A DNA stretch of 22,168 nucleotides from Bacteroides sp. (GTDB lineage Bacteria > Bacteroidota > Bacteroidia > Bacteroidales > Bacteroidaceae). Shown here piece after piece: positions 13,670-22,168 of the stretch (the first letter of the stretch is position 1; each line of letters opens with the position of its first letter). The notes beneath the pieces were generated by a model, which had not been told where the DNA came from, did not search any database, and saw only the letters and a program-made list of their open reading frames with translations. The DNA lies in the NCBI RefSeq assembly GCF_030151085.1, contig NZ_JASLER010000097.1:1-22168 (forward strand), in the 5' to 3' direction. Both the position numbers and the translations under genes were made by a program.

Positions 13670-16600
13670 ATGAGAAGAAAATGGTTGAAAATAGCACTTT
13701 GGGTGCTGCTTACTCCTGTTGTACTATTTATAATACTGATGATATTGCTTTATGTGCCTCCTGTACAAAGTTTTATACGGAAGCAGGCAACGGCGATAGC
13801 ATCGGATGCTACGGGTATGGATATATCTGTAGATCGTATCGATCTTCGGTTTCCTTTGAATCTGCTGGTACGTGGTGTATTGGTGGTGCAACCTGCCGAT
13901 AGTGCAGTTCATGTACAACGTCCCGACACCTTGCTGAGTCTTGAAAGCCTGAACGTACGCGTGCAGGCTTGGCCTTTGTTTAAAGGAAAGGTCGAGATAG
14001 ATGATATTACACTCAAAGAAGTCTTCGTTAATTCCTCTAATTTGGTAGAAGGTATGCGGATAAAGGGTACTCTCGGACGCTTCTTTCTTGAAAGTCATGG
14101 CATAGACTTGAAAAAGGAAGACGCTCTGTTGAACAGCATCGAGTTGAGTGATACCCATGTGCAAGTAATGCTTGCCGATACCACCGAAACCCCGAAAGAC
14201 ACTACTGAAACCGCCCTTAACTGGAAGATCACCCTTCATGCTTTGAAGTTAAAGAACGTCTCGGTAGATTTGTTGATGCCGCTCGACTCCATGCGCTTGG
14301 CAGCTCATCTCGGTGATGCCGAAATTTCCGAAGCCGCCGCCGACTTAAAGAACCAGTTCTATGGCTGGAAGAAGTTCCTCCTTACCGGTACTTCCGTCAA
14401 TTACGACACCGGAAACCTGAATCCTACCGATAGCATTGCTTCAAAACCTGCCGAAGGTTTCGACCCTGCACATATCGCTTTGCGTGATATCCGTCTGGGC
14501 ATCGACTCGGTAATGTACTATGGCAGAAATATGAACGCCGTCATCCGTGAGTTCTCCATGAACGAACGTTCCGGACTTAGTGTGACTTCGCTTACCGGTC
14601 GTCTGCTTTCCGATTCAACTACCCTGCGCATTCCTTCGCTAAAGTTGCTTACACCGCATAGTGAAATGGACCTTTCCGCCCAAACCTATTGGGAACTGAT
14701 AAATATCCCTACAACCGGACGCCTGACCGCCCGCTTCAATGCCCGCATCGGCAAAGAAGATGTACTGCTCTTTGCCGGAGGCTTGCCCAAAACCTTCAAG
14801 GAAGCTTATCCTTTCCGTCCGCTAGTCATTCATGCCGGTACAGAGGGAAACTTCAAACAGATGCAAATCTCCCGCTTTTCAATCGATCTGCCCGGTGCTT
14901 TCTCGCTCAGTGGTGGTGGTGAGTTCTGGAATCTGACCGATAGTCTGACCCGTACCGGAAAGATGGACTTCGAGATGCAAACGCAGAACCTGAACTTCCT
15001 GACCGGACTTACCGGTCTGACTCCTGACGGCTCTATCGTTGTGCCGGATAGCATGAATTTGGTTGCCCGCCTCGGCGTGGAAGGCACGCAATGTACCGCC
15101 GACTTGAAACTGAAAGAAGGCGAAGGGATTCTAGGACTGGATGCCGCCTATAATCTATCTACCGAAGCCTATCATGCCAATCTGGGTATCGATGCTTTGC
15201 AACTCCATCATTTCCTGCCCAAAGACTCCATCTATACTTTGACGGCGCATATCTCCGCCCGGGGAAAAGGGGTGGATATTGCATCCCGCAAAACCGTTGC
15301 CGACTTGGAGGCTTCTCTGAAAGAGTTGCAATACGGACGTTGGAACATCTCCGGGGTAGACCTGAAAGCCGGATTAAAATCTTCGGTTGCTACGGTGAAC
15401 CTGACCAGCGATAATACTTTATTGAAAATGCAAGGGGATGCCGATATGCATCTCGACCGCCGCTATCTGGATGGTAAGCTCGACATCAATGTAGAAGAAG
15501 TGGATTTGTATAAACTGGGCTTTGCTCCCAAACCATTGAAACATCCGTTTGCTTTCCACTTTGGTGCGGAGGCACGTCACGACTCTATCAAGGTGAGGCT
15601 TGATGCCGGAGATTTGGATCTTCAGCTCCGTGCCCGTAGTACTTTGAAGAAACTAATGGATCAATCTGACGAATTTGTCCGTCTGTTGACCAAACAGATA
15701 CAGGATAGCCACTTGGATCATGCCGCCTTGCGTCGTGTATTGCCCTCAGCCGGCATGACGCTGACCGCCGGAAAGAATAATCCGGTCAGCTACTTCCTGG
15801 CAACGAAAGATATATCCTTCAACGATTTTACGCTTCGTTTTGGCTTTACACCAACACGAGGTATCAATGGACGTACCGCCATCCACGGGTTGCGAATGGA
15901 CTCTTTGCAACTCGATACCCTGTTCTTTGCCGTCCGACAAGATACCGCACTTATGAAGTTGCAAGGCGGTGTTATCAACGGACCTAAGAATCCGCAATTC
16001 GTCTTCCGTAGTACACTGACGGGGGAGATTCGTAATGAAGATGCCGAATTGACCGTTGACTATGTGGACGGACAGGGACAAACCGGTGTGTTGTTCGGCG
16101 TCAATGCCCGCCCGTTGACCAAAGGAAACGGACAGGGAAATGGAGTACTATTGCATTTGATTCCAGCCGAACCGATCATTGCTTTCCGTAAGTTCCGCTT
16201 TGTAGATGATAGCAACTGGATATATCTGCATAAGAATATGCGAGTCTATGCCAATGTGGACATGGATAGTGACGACGGCCTTTGCTTCCGTATGCAATCT
16301 AACCCGCAAGATACGATCTCTCTCCAAAATATAAACGTTGAGTTAAGTCGCCTTCGTTTGGATGAATTGAGTGATGTATTACCCTATCTGCCTCGACTTA
16401 CAGGCTTGCTATCTGCCGAAGCTAATTATGTGCAGACGGCTACTTCTTTGCAGGTATCCGCCGAAGCCAATGTAGAGAAACTGACCTACGAGAATCAACC
16501 GGTAGGAGATCTTGGTGTGGGTGCTTCCTGGTTGCCGGGCGAGCATAATACCCATTTCCTGAATACTTATTTCACATACGATAATCAGGAAGTCTTGACC

Positions 16601-18256
16601 GCCAACGGAGTTCTCACACAAAAAGATGGTAAGGATACTCTGGAAGTGACTACCAGCTTTGAACACTTCCCGCTCAAAATGGCGAACGCCTTTATCCCCG
16701 ATCAGATGGCATCCTTTACCGGAGACATCGACGGTGGTTTATACATTTATGGTCCCTTGGAGAAACCGAAAATGCACGGTGATATCTCGTTGGATAGCGT
16801 ATCAGTTTTTGCTCGTCAGGCAGGAGCCCGTTATTGGTTTGATAACCGACCGTTGCAAATAAAGGACAATAAGCTGATATTCGACAAATTTGCCATCTAT
16901 ACCACTAGTAAGAATCCATTTACGATTGATGGAAATATAGATTTCCGCAATATGCAACGCCCCACGGCTAATCTCGATTTATTAGCTCAGAACTATACCC
17001 TGTTGGATGCGCCTCGTACGAAAGAGAGCCTGGTTTACGGTAAAGTGTTCGTCGATCTCAATGCTACCGTCCGTGGTCCGCTCGATGGGTTGACTATGCG
17101 CGGAAACATGAACCTGCTGGGTAATACCAACGTGACATACGTACTGACCGACTCTCCTTTAACGGTAGAAGATAGACTCGACGGACTGGTTACCTTTACT
17201 TCCTTTAATGACACCACTTCCGTAAAGGAAGACGAAGCTCCGACTATGTCTTTAGGAGGTCTGGAAATGTTTATGTCGGTTCATATAGACAATGCCGTGC
17301 GTTTGCGTGCCGATCTGAGCCCCGACCGTAGTAAGTTTATCGAGCTGGAAGGCGGTGGTGACTTGAACCTGCAATATACGCCTCAGGGTGATATGAATCT
17401 TACCGGGCGCTATACCCTTTCGGGCGGTGTAATGAAGTATTCTTTACCTATCATTCCATTGAAAGAGTTCCAATTCAACCCCGGAAGTTATGTGGATTGG
17501 CGGGGAAATATAATGAACCCCACGCTTAACCTGAAAGCTACCGAGCGTATACGTGCTTCGGTTGCCGATGGTAATGGAGATGGCTCACGTATGGTGAACT
17601 TCGATGTTTCTATCTCTATAAAGAATCGTTTGGAAGCCCCCGAACTGATCTTCGACATTGCTGCTCCTGAAGATGCAACCATTGAGAACGAGTTGCAGGC
17701 AATGGGAGCTGATGAACGAAGTAAGCAAGCTATTGCCATGCTAGCTACGGGTATCTATCTGAACGGTGGTGGTAAAGGCGGAGGTCTGAGTATGGGTGCC
17801 GCCTTGAATAGTGTACTTCAGAGTCAAATAAACTCTCTTGCCGGTTCGGTGAAGAATGCTAATATCAGTGTCGGTATAGAAGACCGTACTTCTGCCGAAA
17901 CCGGTGATACGCAGAAGGATTTCAGCTTCCGTTATTCCCAGCGCTTCTTCAATGACCGTGTGCAGATTATTATCGGCGGTAAAGTATCTACCGGTGCCAA
18001 TGCAACGAATGACGCCGAATCGTTTATTGATAATATATCGTTGGAATACCGCCTCGATACATCAGGAACTCGTTATATGCGTGTGTTCTATGATAAAAAC
18101 TATGAAAGTGTGCTCGATGGTGAAATAACCGAGACTGGTGTCGGTCTCGTACTCCGTCGTAAAATGGATCGCTTAGGTGAGCTTTTCATCTTTAAGAAAA
18201 AGAAGAAAGAGGTGAAAAAGGAGGAAAAAGCGGAAAGTGATAAGGCGAAAAAGTGA
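13670..18256 (+). CDS. tamB: TamB-type translocation and assembly module protein
   Basis: This 1528-residue protein is anchored in the inner membrane by one N-terminal segment (about residues 7-29, WVLLTPVVLFIILMILLYVP) and has a long periplasmic beta-rich body of AsmA/TamB type. The C-terminal DUF490/TamB domain runs from about residue 1000 to 1495. The protein would span the periplasm as a groove that meets the outer-membrane partner, helping outer-membrane protein assembly or phospholipid transfer. The last 20 residues are a highly charged Lys/Glu tail (FKKKKKEVKKEEKAESDKAK). The gene ends 8 nt before tamL, so the two should be cotranscribed and act as a pair. ATG at 13670 is chosen because the anchor begins just after it. 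A frame-shifted open frame over the start (13648-13902) is a shadow. Length is greater than E. coli TamB (about 1259). Confidence 0.9.
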   Translation: MRRKWLKIALWVLLTPVVLFIILMILLYVPPVQSFIRKQATAIASDATGMDISVDRIDLRFPLNLLVRGVLVVQPADSAVHVQRPDTLLSLESLNVRVQAWPLFKGKVEIDDITLKEVFVNSSNLVEGMRIKGTLGRFFLESHGIDLKKEDALLNSIELSDTHVQVMLADTTETPKDTTETALNWKITLHALKLKNVSVDLLMPLDSMRLAAHLGDAEISEAAADLKNQFYGWKKFLLTGTSVNYDTGNLNPTDSIASKPAEGFDPAHIALRDIRLGIDSVMYYGRNMNAVIREFSMNERSGLSVTSLTGRLLSDSTTLRIPSLKLLTPHSEMDLSAQTYWELINIPTTGRLTARFNARIGKEDVLLFAGGLPKTFKEAYPFRPLVIHAGTEGNFKQMQISRFSIDLPGAFSLSGGGEFWNLTDSLTRTGKMDFEMQTQNLNFLTGLTGLTPDGSIVVPDSMNLVARLGVEGTQCTADLKLKEGEGILGLDAAYNLSTEAYHANLGIDALQLHHFLPKDSIYTLTAHISARGKGVDIASRKTVADLEASLKELQYGRWNISGVDLKAGLKSSVATVNLTSDNTLLKMQGDADMHLDRRYLDGKLDINVEEVDLYKLGFAPKPLKHPFAFHFGAEARHDSIKVRLDAGDLDLQLRARSTLKKLMDQSDEFVRLLTKQIQDSHLDHAALRRVLPSAGMTLTAGKNNPVSYFLATKDISFNDFTLRFGFTPTRGINGRTAIHGLRMDSLQLDTLFFAVRQDTALMKLQGGVINGPKNPQFVFRSTLTGEIRNEDAELTVDYVDGQGQTGVLFGVNARPLTKGNGQGNGVLLHLIPAEPIIAFRKFRFVDDSNWIYLHKNMRVYANVDMDSDDGLCFRMQSNPQDTISLQNINVELSRLRLDELSDVLPYLPRLTGLLSAEANYVQTATSLQVSAEANVEKLTYENQPVGDLGVGASWLPGEHNTHFLNTYFTYDNQEVLTANGVLTQKDGKDTLEVTTSFEHFPLKMANAFIPDQMASFTGDIDGGLYIYGPLEKPKMHGDISLDSVSVFARQAGARYWFDNRPLQIKDNKLIFDKFAIYTTSKNPFTIDGNIDFRNMQRPTANLDLLAQNYTLLDAPRTKESLVYGKVFVDLNATVRGPLDGLTMRGNMNLLGNTNVTYVLTDSPLTVEDRLDGLVTFTSFNDTTSVKEDEAPTMSLGGLEMFMSVHIDNAVRLRADLSPDRSKFIELEGGGDLNLQYTPQGDMNLTGRYTLSGGVMKYSLPIIPLKEFQFNPGSYVDWRGNIMNPTLNLKATERIRASVADGNGDGSRMVNFDVSISIKNRLEAPELIFDIAAPEDATIENELQAMGADERSKQAIAMLATGIYLNGGGKGGGLSMGAALNSVLQSQINSLAGSVKNANISVGIEDRTSAETGDTQKDFSFRYSQRFFNDRVQIIIGGKVSTGANATNDAESFIDNISLEYRLDTSGTRYMRVFYDKNYESVLDGEITETGVGLVLRRKMDRLGELFIFKKKKKEVKKEEKAESDKAKK

Positions 18257-18264
18257 TAAGTGAT

Positions 18265-20619
18265 ATGAAACGACTGATAATATATATAATAGGATTCATA
18301 TTTTTGGCAGGTTGCTCTACTACCAAACATCTGCCCGAAGGGGAAATACTGTATACCGGGCAAAAGCCGATGATTGTATTGAACCGTAGTCTGACTCCGG
18401 TAGGGGAGACTGCTATGGAGGAGGTGGATGCCGCACTTGCCACGGCACCCAATTACTCACTACTGGGAAGTTCTACCATGCGTATTCCATTCCCCTTTGG
18501 TTTGTGGGTTTATAATGATTTCCAGAAATATCAGAAAGGTTTGGGCAAATGGATATTCAATAAGTTTGCATCTACTCCTATATTCTTATCTACGGTAAAT
18601 CCGGAAATTCGTCAGAAAGCGGCAGCTAATTTGTTGCGTGATTATGGTTACTTTAATGGTACGGTCAGTTATAAAACTTTTATTGATCCGAAAGATTCAT
18701 TGAAGGCGAAGTTGCAATATACCGTGGATATGCGTAACCCTTACTTTATTGATACGGTGTTTTATCGTGGCTTTAACCAACGTACTTTACGTATCATGGA
18801 ACTGGGTCGCCGCCACTCGCTTATCAGTCCGGGAGAACAATTCAATGTGACCGATCTTGACGGAGAACGTACTCGTATCAGTACTCTGTTGCGTAACGTG
18901 GGATATTACTATTTCCGACCCGATTATCTGACTTATCAGGCAGATACGACGATAGTGCCCGGAGGGCATGTCATGATGCGCATGATACCTGTTCCCGGTA
19001 TGCCTGCCGCCGCTCAAAAACTCTATTTTGTGGGCAATAGGTCCGTATATCTGATGGGCAAGCAGGGAGAAGCTCCCAATGACAGTATAGATTATAAAGG
19101 GCTGGCTATTCATTATTACAACAAACCCGGCGTACGCCCTAACATGCTCTATCGTTGGCTGAACTATCAGGGTTATCGACGTAAACGTCAGGTGCAGGAT
19201 AGTGCAGGTATCTCTCGCCAACGTGCTATGCAGGATCTTTATAGTTTGTATCGTCAAACCCGTATTCAGGAACGTTTAGCTAATGTGGGTATTTTCCGTT
19301 ATGTTGAAATGCAATATATTCCGCGCGATACGACATTAGTTTCCGATACGCTTGATATGAAAATCTATGCGGCACTTGATAAACCCTACGATGCCGAGTT
19401 TGATTTTAATGTCAAGATGAAGAGCAACAATCAAACAGGACCCGGAGCCTCATTCACATTGACTAAGAATAATGTGTTTGGTGGTGGTGAGACATGGAAT
19501 GTAAAGCTGGAAGCCTCCTATGAGTGGCAAACGGGTAAAGGTAGCAGTTCTTTGATGAATAGTTATGACTTTGGTGTATCTTCTTCGTTGATGTTTCCCC
19601 GTGTTGTCTTTCCACGACTGGGTAGTAGGGAATATGACTTTCCGGCAACAACTACATTCCGTATCAATGCCGATCAGATGAATCGTGCCAAATATTACAA
19701 ATTGCTGGCTTTCGGTGGGAACGTTACATACGACTTCCAGCCCAAGCGTACTTCAAAGCATAGTATTACTCCTTTCCGGTTGACTTTCAATGTGCTTCGT
19801 GATCCGACGCTAGCGTTCGATACTTTGCGGGATGAAAATCCGGCACTTTACGTCAGTTTGAGAAATCAGTTTATTCCTGCAATGGAGTATACCTATACAT
19901 ACGATAATGCCTCTTTGCCAGGTAAACGCAATCCTATCTGGTGGCAATCTACGGTAGCTTCGGCAGGAAATCTTACTTCGGCCATTTACCGCATCTTTGG
20001 CGAACCTTTTAATAAGCGTGAAAAGAAATTGCTCGGTGTGCCTTTCGCACAGTTCATGAAATTGAATTCCGAATTACGTTATCATTATCGGATAGACAAG
20101 AACCAGATGATTGCATCACGTATTGCAGGTGGGGTAATCTGGTCTTACGGTAATATGCTGACCGCTCCTTATACGGAGCAATTCTATATTGGTGGTGCCA
20201 ATAGTGTGCGTGCATTTTCGGCGCGGAGTATTGGTCCGGGAGGGTATCCACCCAATAAGGAGAAGAAATATATGTATATCAATCACGTCGGTGATATCCG
20301 TATGGAAGCGAATATAGAATATCGTTTCCGTATTATAGGCGATTTGCATGGCGCTTTGTTCCTGGATGCGGGTAATGTTTGGTTGATGCGAAAAGATGAA
20401 GCTCGTCCGGGTGGTGAACTGACGATGAAGAACTTTGGCAAACAAATTGCGTTGGGTACGGGAACCGGTTTGCGCTATGACTTGGATTTTCTGGTTTTCC
20501 GTCTCGATTTGGGTATTGGCCTGCACGATCCGTATGATACGGGTAAGTCCGGTTATTATAATATTCCTAAATTTAAGGATAGTATGGCGTTGCACTTCGC
20601 TATCGGTTATCCGTTCTAA
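18265..20619 (+). CDS. tamL: TamA/BamA-family outer-membrane lipoprotein (TamL type)
   Basis: This 784-residue outer-membrane protein is of the Omp85 superfamily. It starts with a lipoprotein signal ending in LAGC, so Cys17 should be lipidated; a lipid anchor on a TamA-like protein is a mark of the Bacteroidetes form called TamL. The N-terminal half (about 35-340) has POTRA-like repeats (one ends in TLRIMELGRRHSLISPGEQF). The beta-barrel is about 360-784, with the loop-6 motif GGANSVRAF (VRAF at 648-651, where BamA has VRGF). The C-terminal residue is Phe (LHFAIGYPF), as in outer-membrane barrels. The frame opens at GTG 18253, but ATG at 18265 places the signal correctly. It forms the outer-membrane partner of TamB, encoded just upstream. 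Confidence 0.9.
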   Translation: MKRLIIYIIGFIFLAGCSTTKHLPEGEILYTGQKPMIVLNRSLTPVGETAMEEVDAALATAPNYSLLGSSTMRIPFPFGLWVYNDFQKYQKGLGKWIFNKFASTPIFLSTVNPEIRQKAAANLLRDYGYFNGTVSYKTFIDPKDSLKAKLQYTVDMRNPYFIDTVFYRGFNQRTLRIMELGRRHSLISPGEQFNVTDLDGERTRISTLLRNVGYYYFRPDYLTYQADTTIVPGGHVMMRMIPVPGMPAAAQKLYFVGNRSVYLMGKQGEAPNDSIDYKGLAIHYYNKPGVRPNMLYRWLNYQGYRRKRQVQDSAGISRQRAMQDLYSLYRQTRIQERLANVGIFRYVEMQYIPRDTTLVSDTLDMKIYAALDKPYDAEFDFNVKMKSNNQTGPGASFTLTKNNVFGGGETWNVKLEASYEWQTGKGSSSLMNSYDFGVSSSLMFPRVVFPRLGSREYDFPATTTFRINADQMNRAKYYKLLAFGGNVTYDFQPKRTSKHSITPFRLTFNVLRDPTLAFDTLRDENPALYVSLRNQFIPAMEYTYTYDNASLPGKRNPIWWQSTVASAGNLTSAIYRIFGEPFNKREKKLLGVPFAQFMKLNSELRYHYRIDKNQMIASRIAGGVIWSYGNMLTAPYTEQFYIGGANSVRAFSARSIGPGGYPPNKEKKYMYINHVGDIRMEANIEYRFRIIGDLHGALFLDAGNVWLMRKDEARPGGELTMKNFGKQIALGTGTGLRYDLDFLVFRLDLGIGLHDPYDTGKSGYYNIPKFKDSMALHFAIGYPF

Positions 20620-20665
20620 AAATGTACGTTTTTGAATGATTTGTAGTAAAGAATGAACTATTTGT

Positions 20666-20697
20666 TCCCTTTAAGGGAGAAATTATTCGTAAATTTG
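20666..20697 (+). promoter_or_regulatory. Promoter of the nucleotidyltransferase gene with a possible operator
   Basis: TAAATTTG at 20690-20697 matches TAnnTTTG exactly and lies 47 nt before the ATG at 20745. Just upstream, where the -33 element would be, is the palindrome TCCCTT-T-AAGGGA (20666-20678). A TTTG at 20661-20664 is present but 25 bp from the -7 element, longer than usual. The palindrome could be a regulator site; that part is a guess. Confidence 0.55.
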
Positions 20698-20744
20698 CCG
20701 GCGTAATCAACGATGATACACTAACCTTTTTAATAATAACTAGT

Positions 20745-21656
20745 ATGAAACCTACTTTATTCCTACTGGCAGCCGGTATGGGCAGCCGTTATGGTGGCTT
20801 GAAACAATTGGACGGACTAGGTCCTAATGGCGAAACTATTATGGATTATTCAATCTATGATGCTATTAATGCCGGTTTCGGTAAGCTCGTTTTTGTAATT
20901 CGTAAGGACTTCGAACAAGACTTCCGTGACAAGATTATTTCTAAATATGAAGGTCATATCCCATGCGAACTGGTGTTCCAGTCTATCGATGATCTTCCTG
21001 AAGGCTTCACTTGTCCTGAAGGTCGTACTAAACCTTGGGGAACTAATCATGCGGTAATGATGGGTGCCAATGTAATCAAAGAACCGTTTGCCGTTATTAA
21101 TTGCGATGACTACTATGGTCACGATTCATTCATAACTATGGGTAAGTTCCTTTCCGAATTGCCCGAAGGTTCAAAGAATGTATATTCAATGGTAGGTTTC
21201 CGCATCGGCAATACACTGAGTGAAAGTGGTACTGTATCCCGCGGTCTTTGTAGCAAAGATGCTAATGGTTTGTTGACTTCTGTAGTAGAGCGTACCAAAA
21301 TCCAACGTATGGATGGCGAAGTGAAGTATATCGACGACAATGGCGAATGGACGGCTACTCCCGAAACGACTCCGGTCAGCATGAACTTCTGGGGTTTCAC
21401 TCCCGATTACTTTGCTTATAGCGAAGAATTCTTCAAGTCTTTCCTTAGTGATCCGAAGAATATAGAGAACCTGAAGAGTGAATTCTTCATCCCGTTGATG
21501 GTTGATAAATTGATTACGGATGGTATCGCTACTTGTGAAGTGCTCGATACTACCAGCAAATGGTTTGGCGTAACTTACCCTGAAGACCGTCAGGATGTAG
21601 TAGATAAGATTCAGGCATTGGTGGATGCAGGTGAATATCCTGCGAAGCTGTTCTAA
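20745..21656 (+). CDS. Sugar-phosphate nucleotidyltransferase (NTP_transferase family)
   Basis: This 303-residue cytoplasmic enzyme joins a nucleoside triphosphate to a sugar 1-phosphate, giving a nucleotide sugar and pyrophosphate. The N-terminal signature LLAAGMGSRYGGLKQLDGLG (residues 7-26) is the nucleotide-binding loop, with Lys20 as the usual phosphate-contacting residue. KPWGTNHAVMMG at 96-107 is the base-binding strand segment, and NCDDYYG (119-125) carries the metal-binding aspartates. The sequence is closer to a family of generic Bacteroidales nucleotidyltransferases than to RmlA, GalU or GlgC, so sugar and nucleotide are not assigned. It has its own promoter and terminator and so is probably monocistronic. 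The neighbouring tamL gives no clue to its pathway. Confidence 0.88.
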   Translation: MKPTLFLLAAGMGSRYGGLKQLDGLGPNGETIMDYSIYDAINAGFGKLVFVIRKDFEQDFRDKIISKYEGHIPCELVFQSIDDLPEGFTCPEGRTKPWGTNHAVMMGANVIKEPFAVINCDDYYGHDSFITMGKFLSELPEGSKNVYSMVGFRIGNTLSESGTVSRGLCSKDANGLLTSVVERTKIQRMDGEVKYIDDNGEWTATPETTPVSMNFWGFTPDYFAYSEEFFKSFLSDPKNIENLKSEFFIPLMVDKLITDGIATCEVLDTTSKWFGVTYPEDRQDVVDKIQALVDAGEYPAKLF

Positions 21657-21683
21657 GAACTGATAACAGATAACAGATAATAG

Positions 21684-21718
21684 AAGGATCTGCCTCTTTA
21701 CCGGGCAGATCCTTTTTT
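21684..21718 (+). terminator. Terminator after the nucleotidyltransferase gene
   Basis: AAGGATCTGCC (21684-21694) pairs with GGCAGATCCTT (21704-21714), followed by further T residues to 21718. It lies 27 nt after the stop codon and separates this gene from the convergent ABC transporter gene. Between stop and stem are three tandem 7-bp units of the GATAACA type. Confidence 0.88.
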
Positions 21719-21754
21719 ATTTTAGGACGGTTTGGTTTGGATTCGATGAGAGAT

Positions 21755-22168
21755 CTATAATCTGATTATAGCTTCGCATGCTTCGGCTACCGCAGGATGA
21801 TGGGTAACGAAGATAAAAGTTTTACCGGTGTAGCTATTTCGCAGGTTCTTTATGAGTTGGTATTCTGTTTCAGGATCGAGTGCCGATGTTGCTTCATCCA
21901 AAAGAAGAATACTACCGGGGCGTAGGAGAGCTCGGGCTATGGCAATGCGTTGCGCTTGTCCTTCGCTTAATCCGCCTCCTTGTTCGTTGAGTGAAGAGTC
22001 AATACCGTTAGGAAGCTTAAATACGAAATCGGCGGTAGCGGTATGTAAGGCTTGGTGCATGTCTTCATCTGTGGCTTGCGGATTGCCCATAAGTAGATTG
22101 TCGCGGATTGTGCCGCTAAATAGGGTATTGCCTTGGGGAACATAAACAAAGTTACTCCGGGTTTGAGG
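21755..22168 (-). CDS. ABC transporter ATP-binding protein, C-terminal part (partial)
   Basis: The minus-strand frame is open from the window edge to a stop at 21757-21755, giving the last 137 residues. The start lies right of the window; the in-frame ATG at 22090 is internal. Visible parts of the ATPase domain are the Q loop VPQGNTLFSGTIRDNLLMG, the signature LSEGQAQR (family form LSGGQ), Walker B SILLLDEATSALD and the H loop VTHH. FSGTIRDNL and DEATSALD are typical of exporters in which a membrane domain is fused before the ATPase (ABCB/MsbA type), so the missing part probably includes a six-helix membrane domain. The substrate is unknown. Confidence 0.9.
   Translation of the reverse strand, partial: PQTRSNFVYVPQGNTLFSGTIRDNLLMGNPQATDEDMHQALHTATADFVFKLPNGIDSSLNEQGGGLSEGQAQRIAIARALLRPGSILLLDEATSALDPETEYQLIKNLRNSYTGKTFIFVTHHPAVAEACEAIIRL

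Noticed and set aside
18253..18264. GTG start of tamL overlapping the tamB stop
   Set aside because: It would add four residues before the lipoprotein signal; ATG at 18265 gives a normal signal with Cys17.
18205..18264. AAGTGATAAG repeats at the tamB/tamL junction as another palindromic element
   Set aside because: Two or three copies in one direction only and no inverted arm; better explained as the Lys-rich tail codons of tamB.
20116..20595. 159-codon minus-strand open frame
   Set aside because: Antisense to the barrel domain of tamL; composition is that of a shadow frame.

Overview
The window reads as chromosomal DNA of a gut Bacteroides or a close relative in the Bacteroidales. The promoters that can be recognised carry the TAnnTTTG -7 element of this phylum, Shine-Dalgarno sequences are mostly absent, an ISAon1/ISL3-type transposase tail lies at the left edge, and the TamB homologue is paired with a TamA-like protein that is itself a lipoprotein. 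No species can be named from the sequence alone.

Layout. At the left edge (1-284) lie the last codons of an insertion-sequence transposase and, on the minus strand, an initiator tRNA-fMet with its terminator. A plus-strand operon follows (515-5110): a TetR regulator with a probable self-operator, FabG, an RluA-type pseudouridine synthase and a large secreted S9 peptidase, ended by a bidirectional terminator. On the minus strand come a 59-residue exported protein (5188-5367), a control region, and an NtrC-type sigma-54 response regulator (5618-6967). The plus strand then carries a lipoprotein cyclophilin, a single-domain M16 peptidase, a MATE transporter and a hybrid histidine kinase with receiver and Hpt domains (7060-13237). 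After a 432-bp gap with a 22-bp tandem array come tamB and tamL (13670-20619), a sugar nucleotidyltransferase, and the C-terminal end of a convergent ABC transporter (cut by the window edge).

Two things stand out. First, 5188-6967 has the parts of a small sigma-54 circuit: an activator gene, five TGTGGAA repeats about 10 bp apart, a near-consensus -24/-12 element facing the small exported gene, and that gene with its own terminator. The spacing fits an enhancer (about -85 to -145). The hybrid kinase ends in an Hpt domain, has no output domain, and is a possible phosphodonor for the regulator; that pairing is inference only.

Second, the stretch 7900-12480 carries four different large palindromes. 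Three are built the same way: short direct repeats (9, 8 or 7 bp units) facing each other around a core. One supplies the stop codon of the M16 gene, one encodes the last residues of the MATE protein, and one is inserted in frame (102 bp, 34 codons) in the linker of the hybrid kinase. A fifth, unrelated repeat is the seven-unit 22-bp array at 13338-13491.
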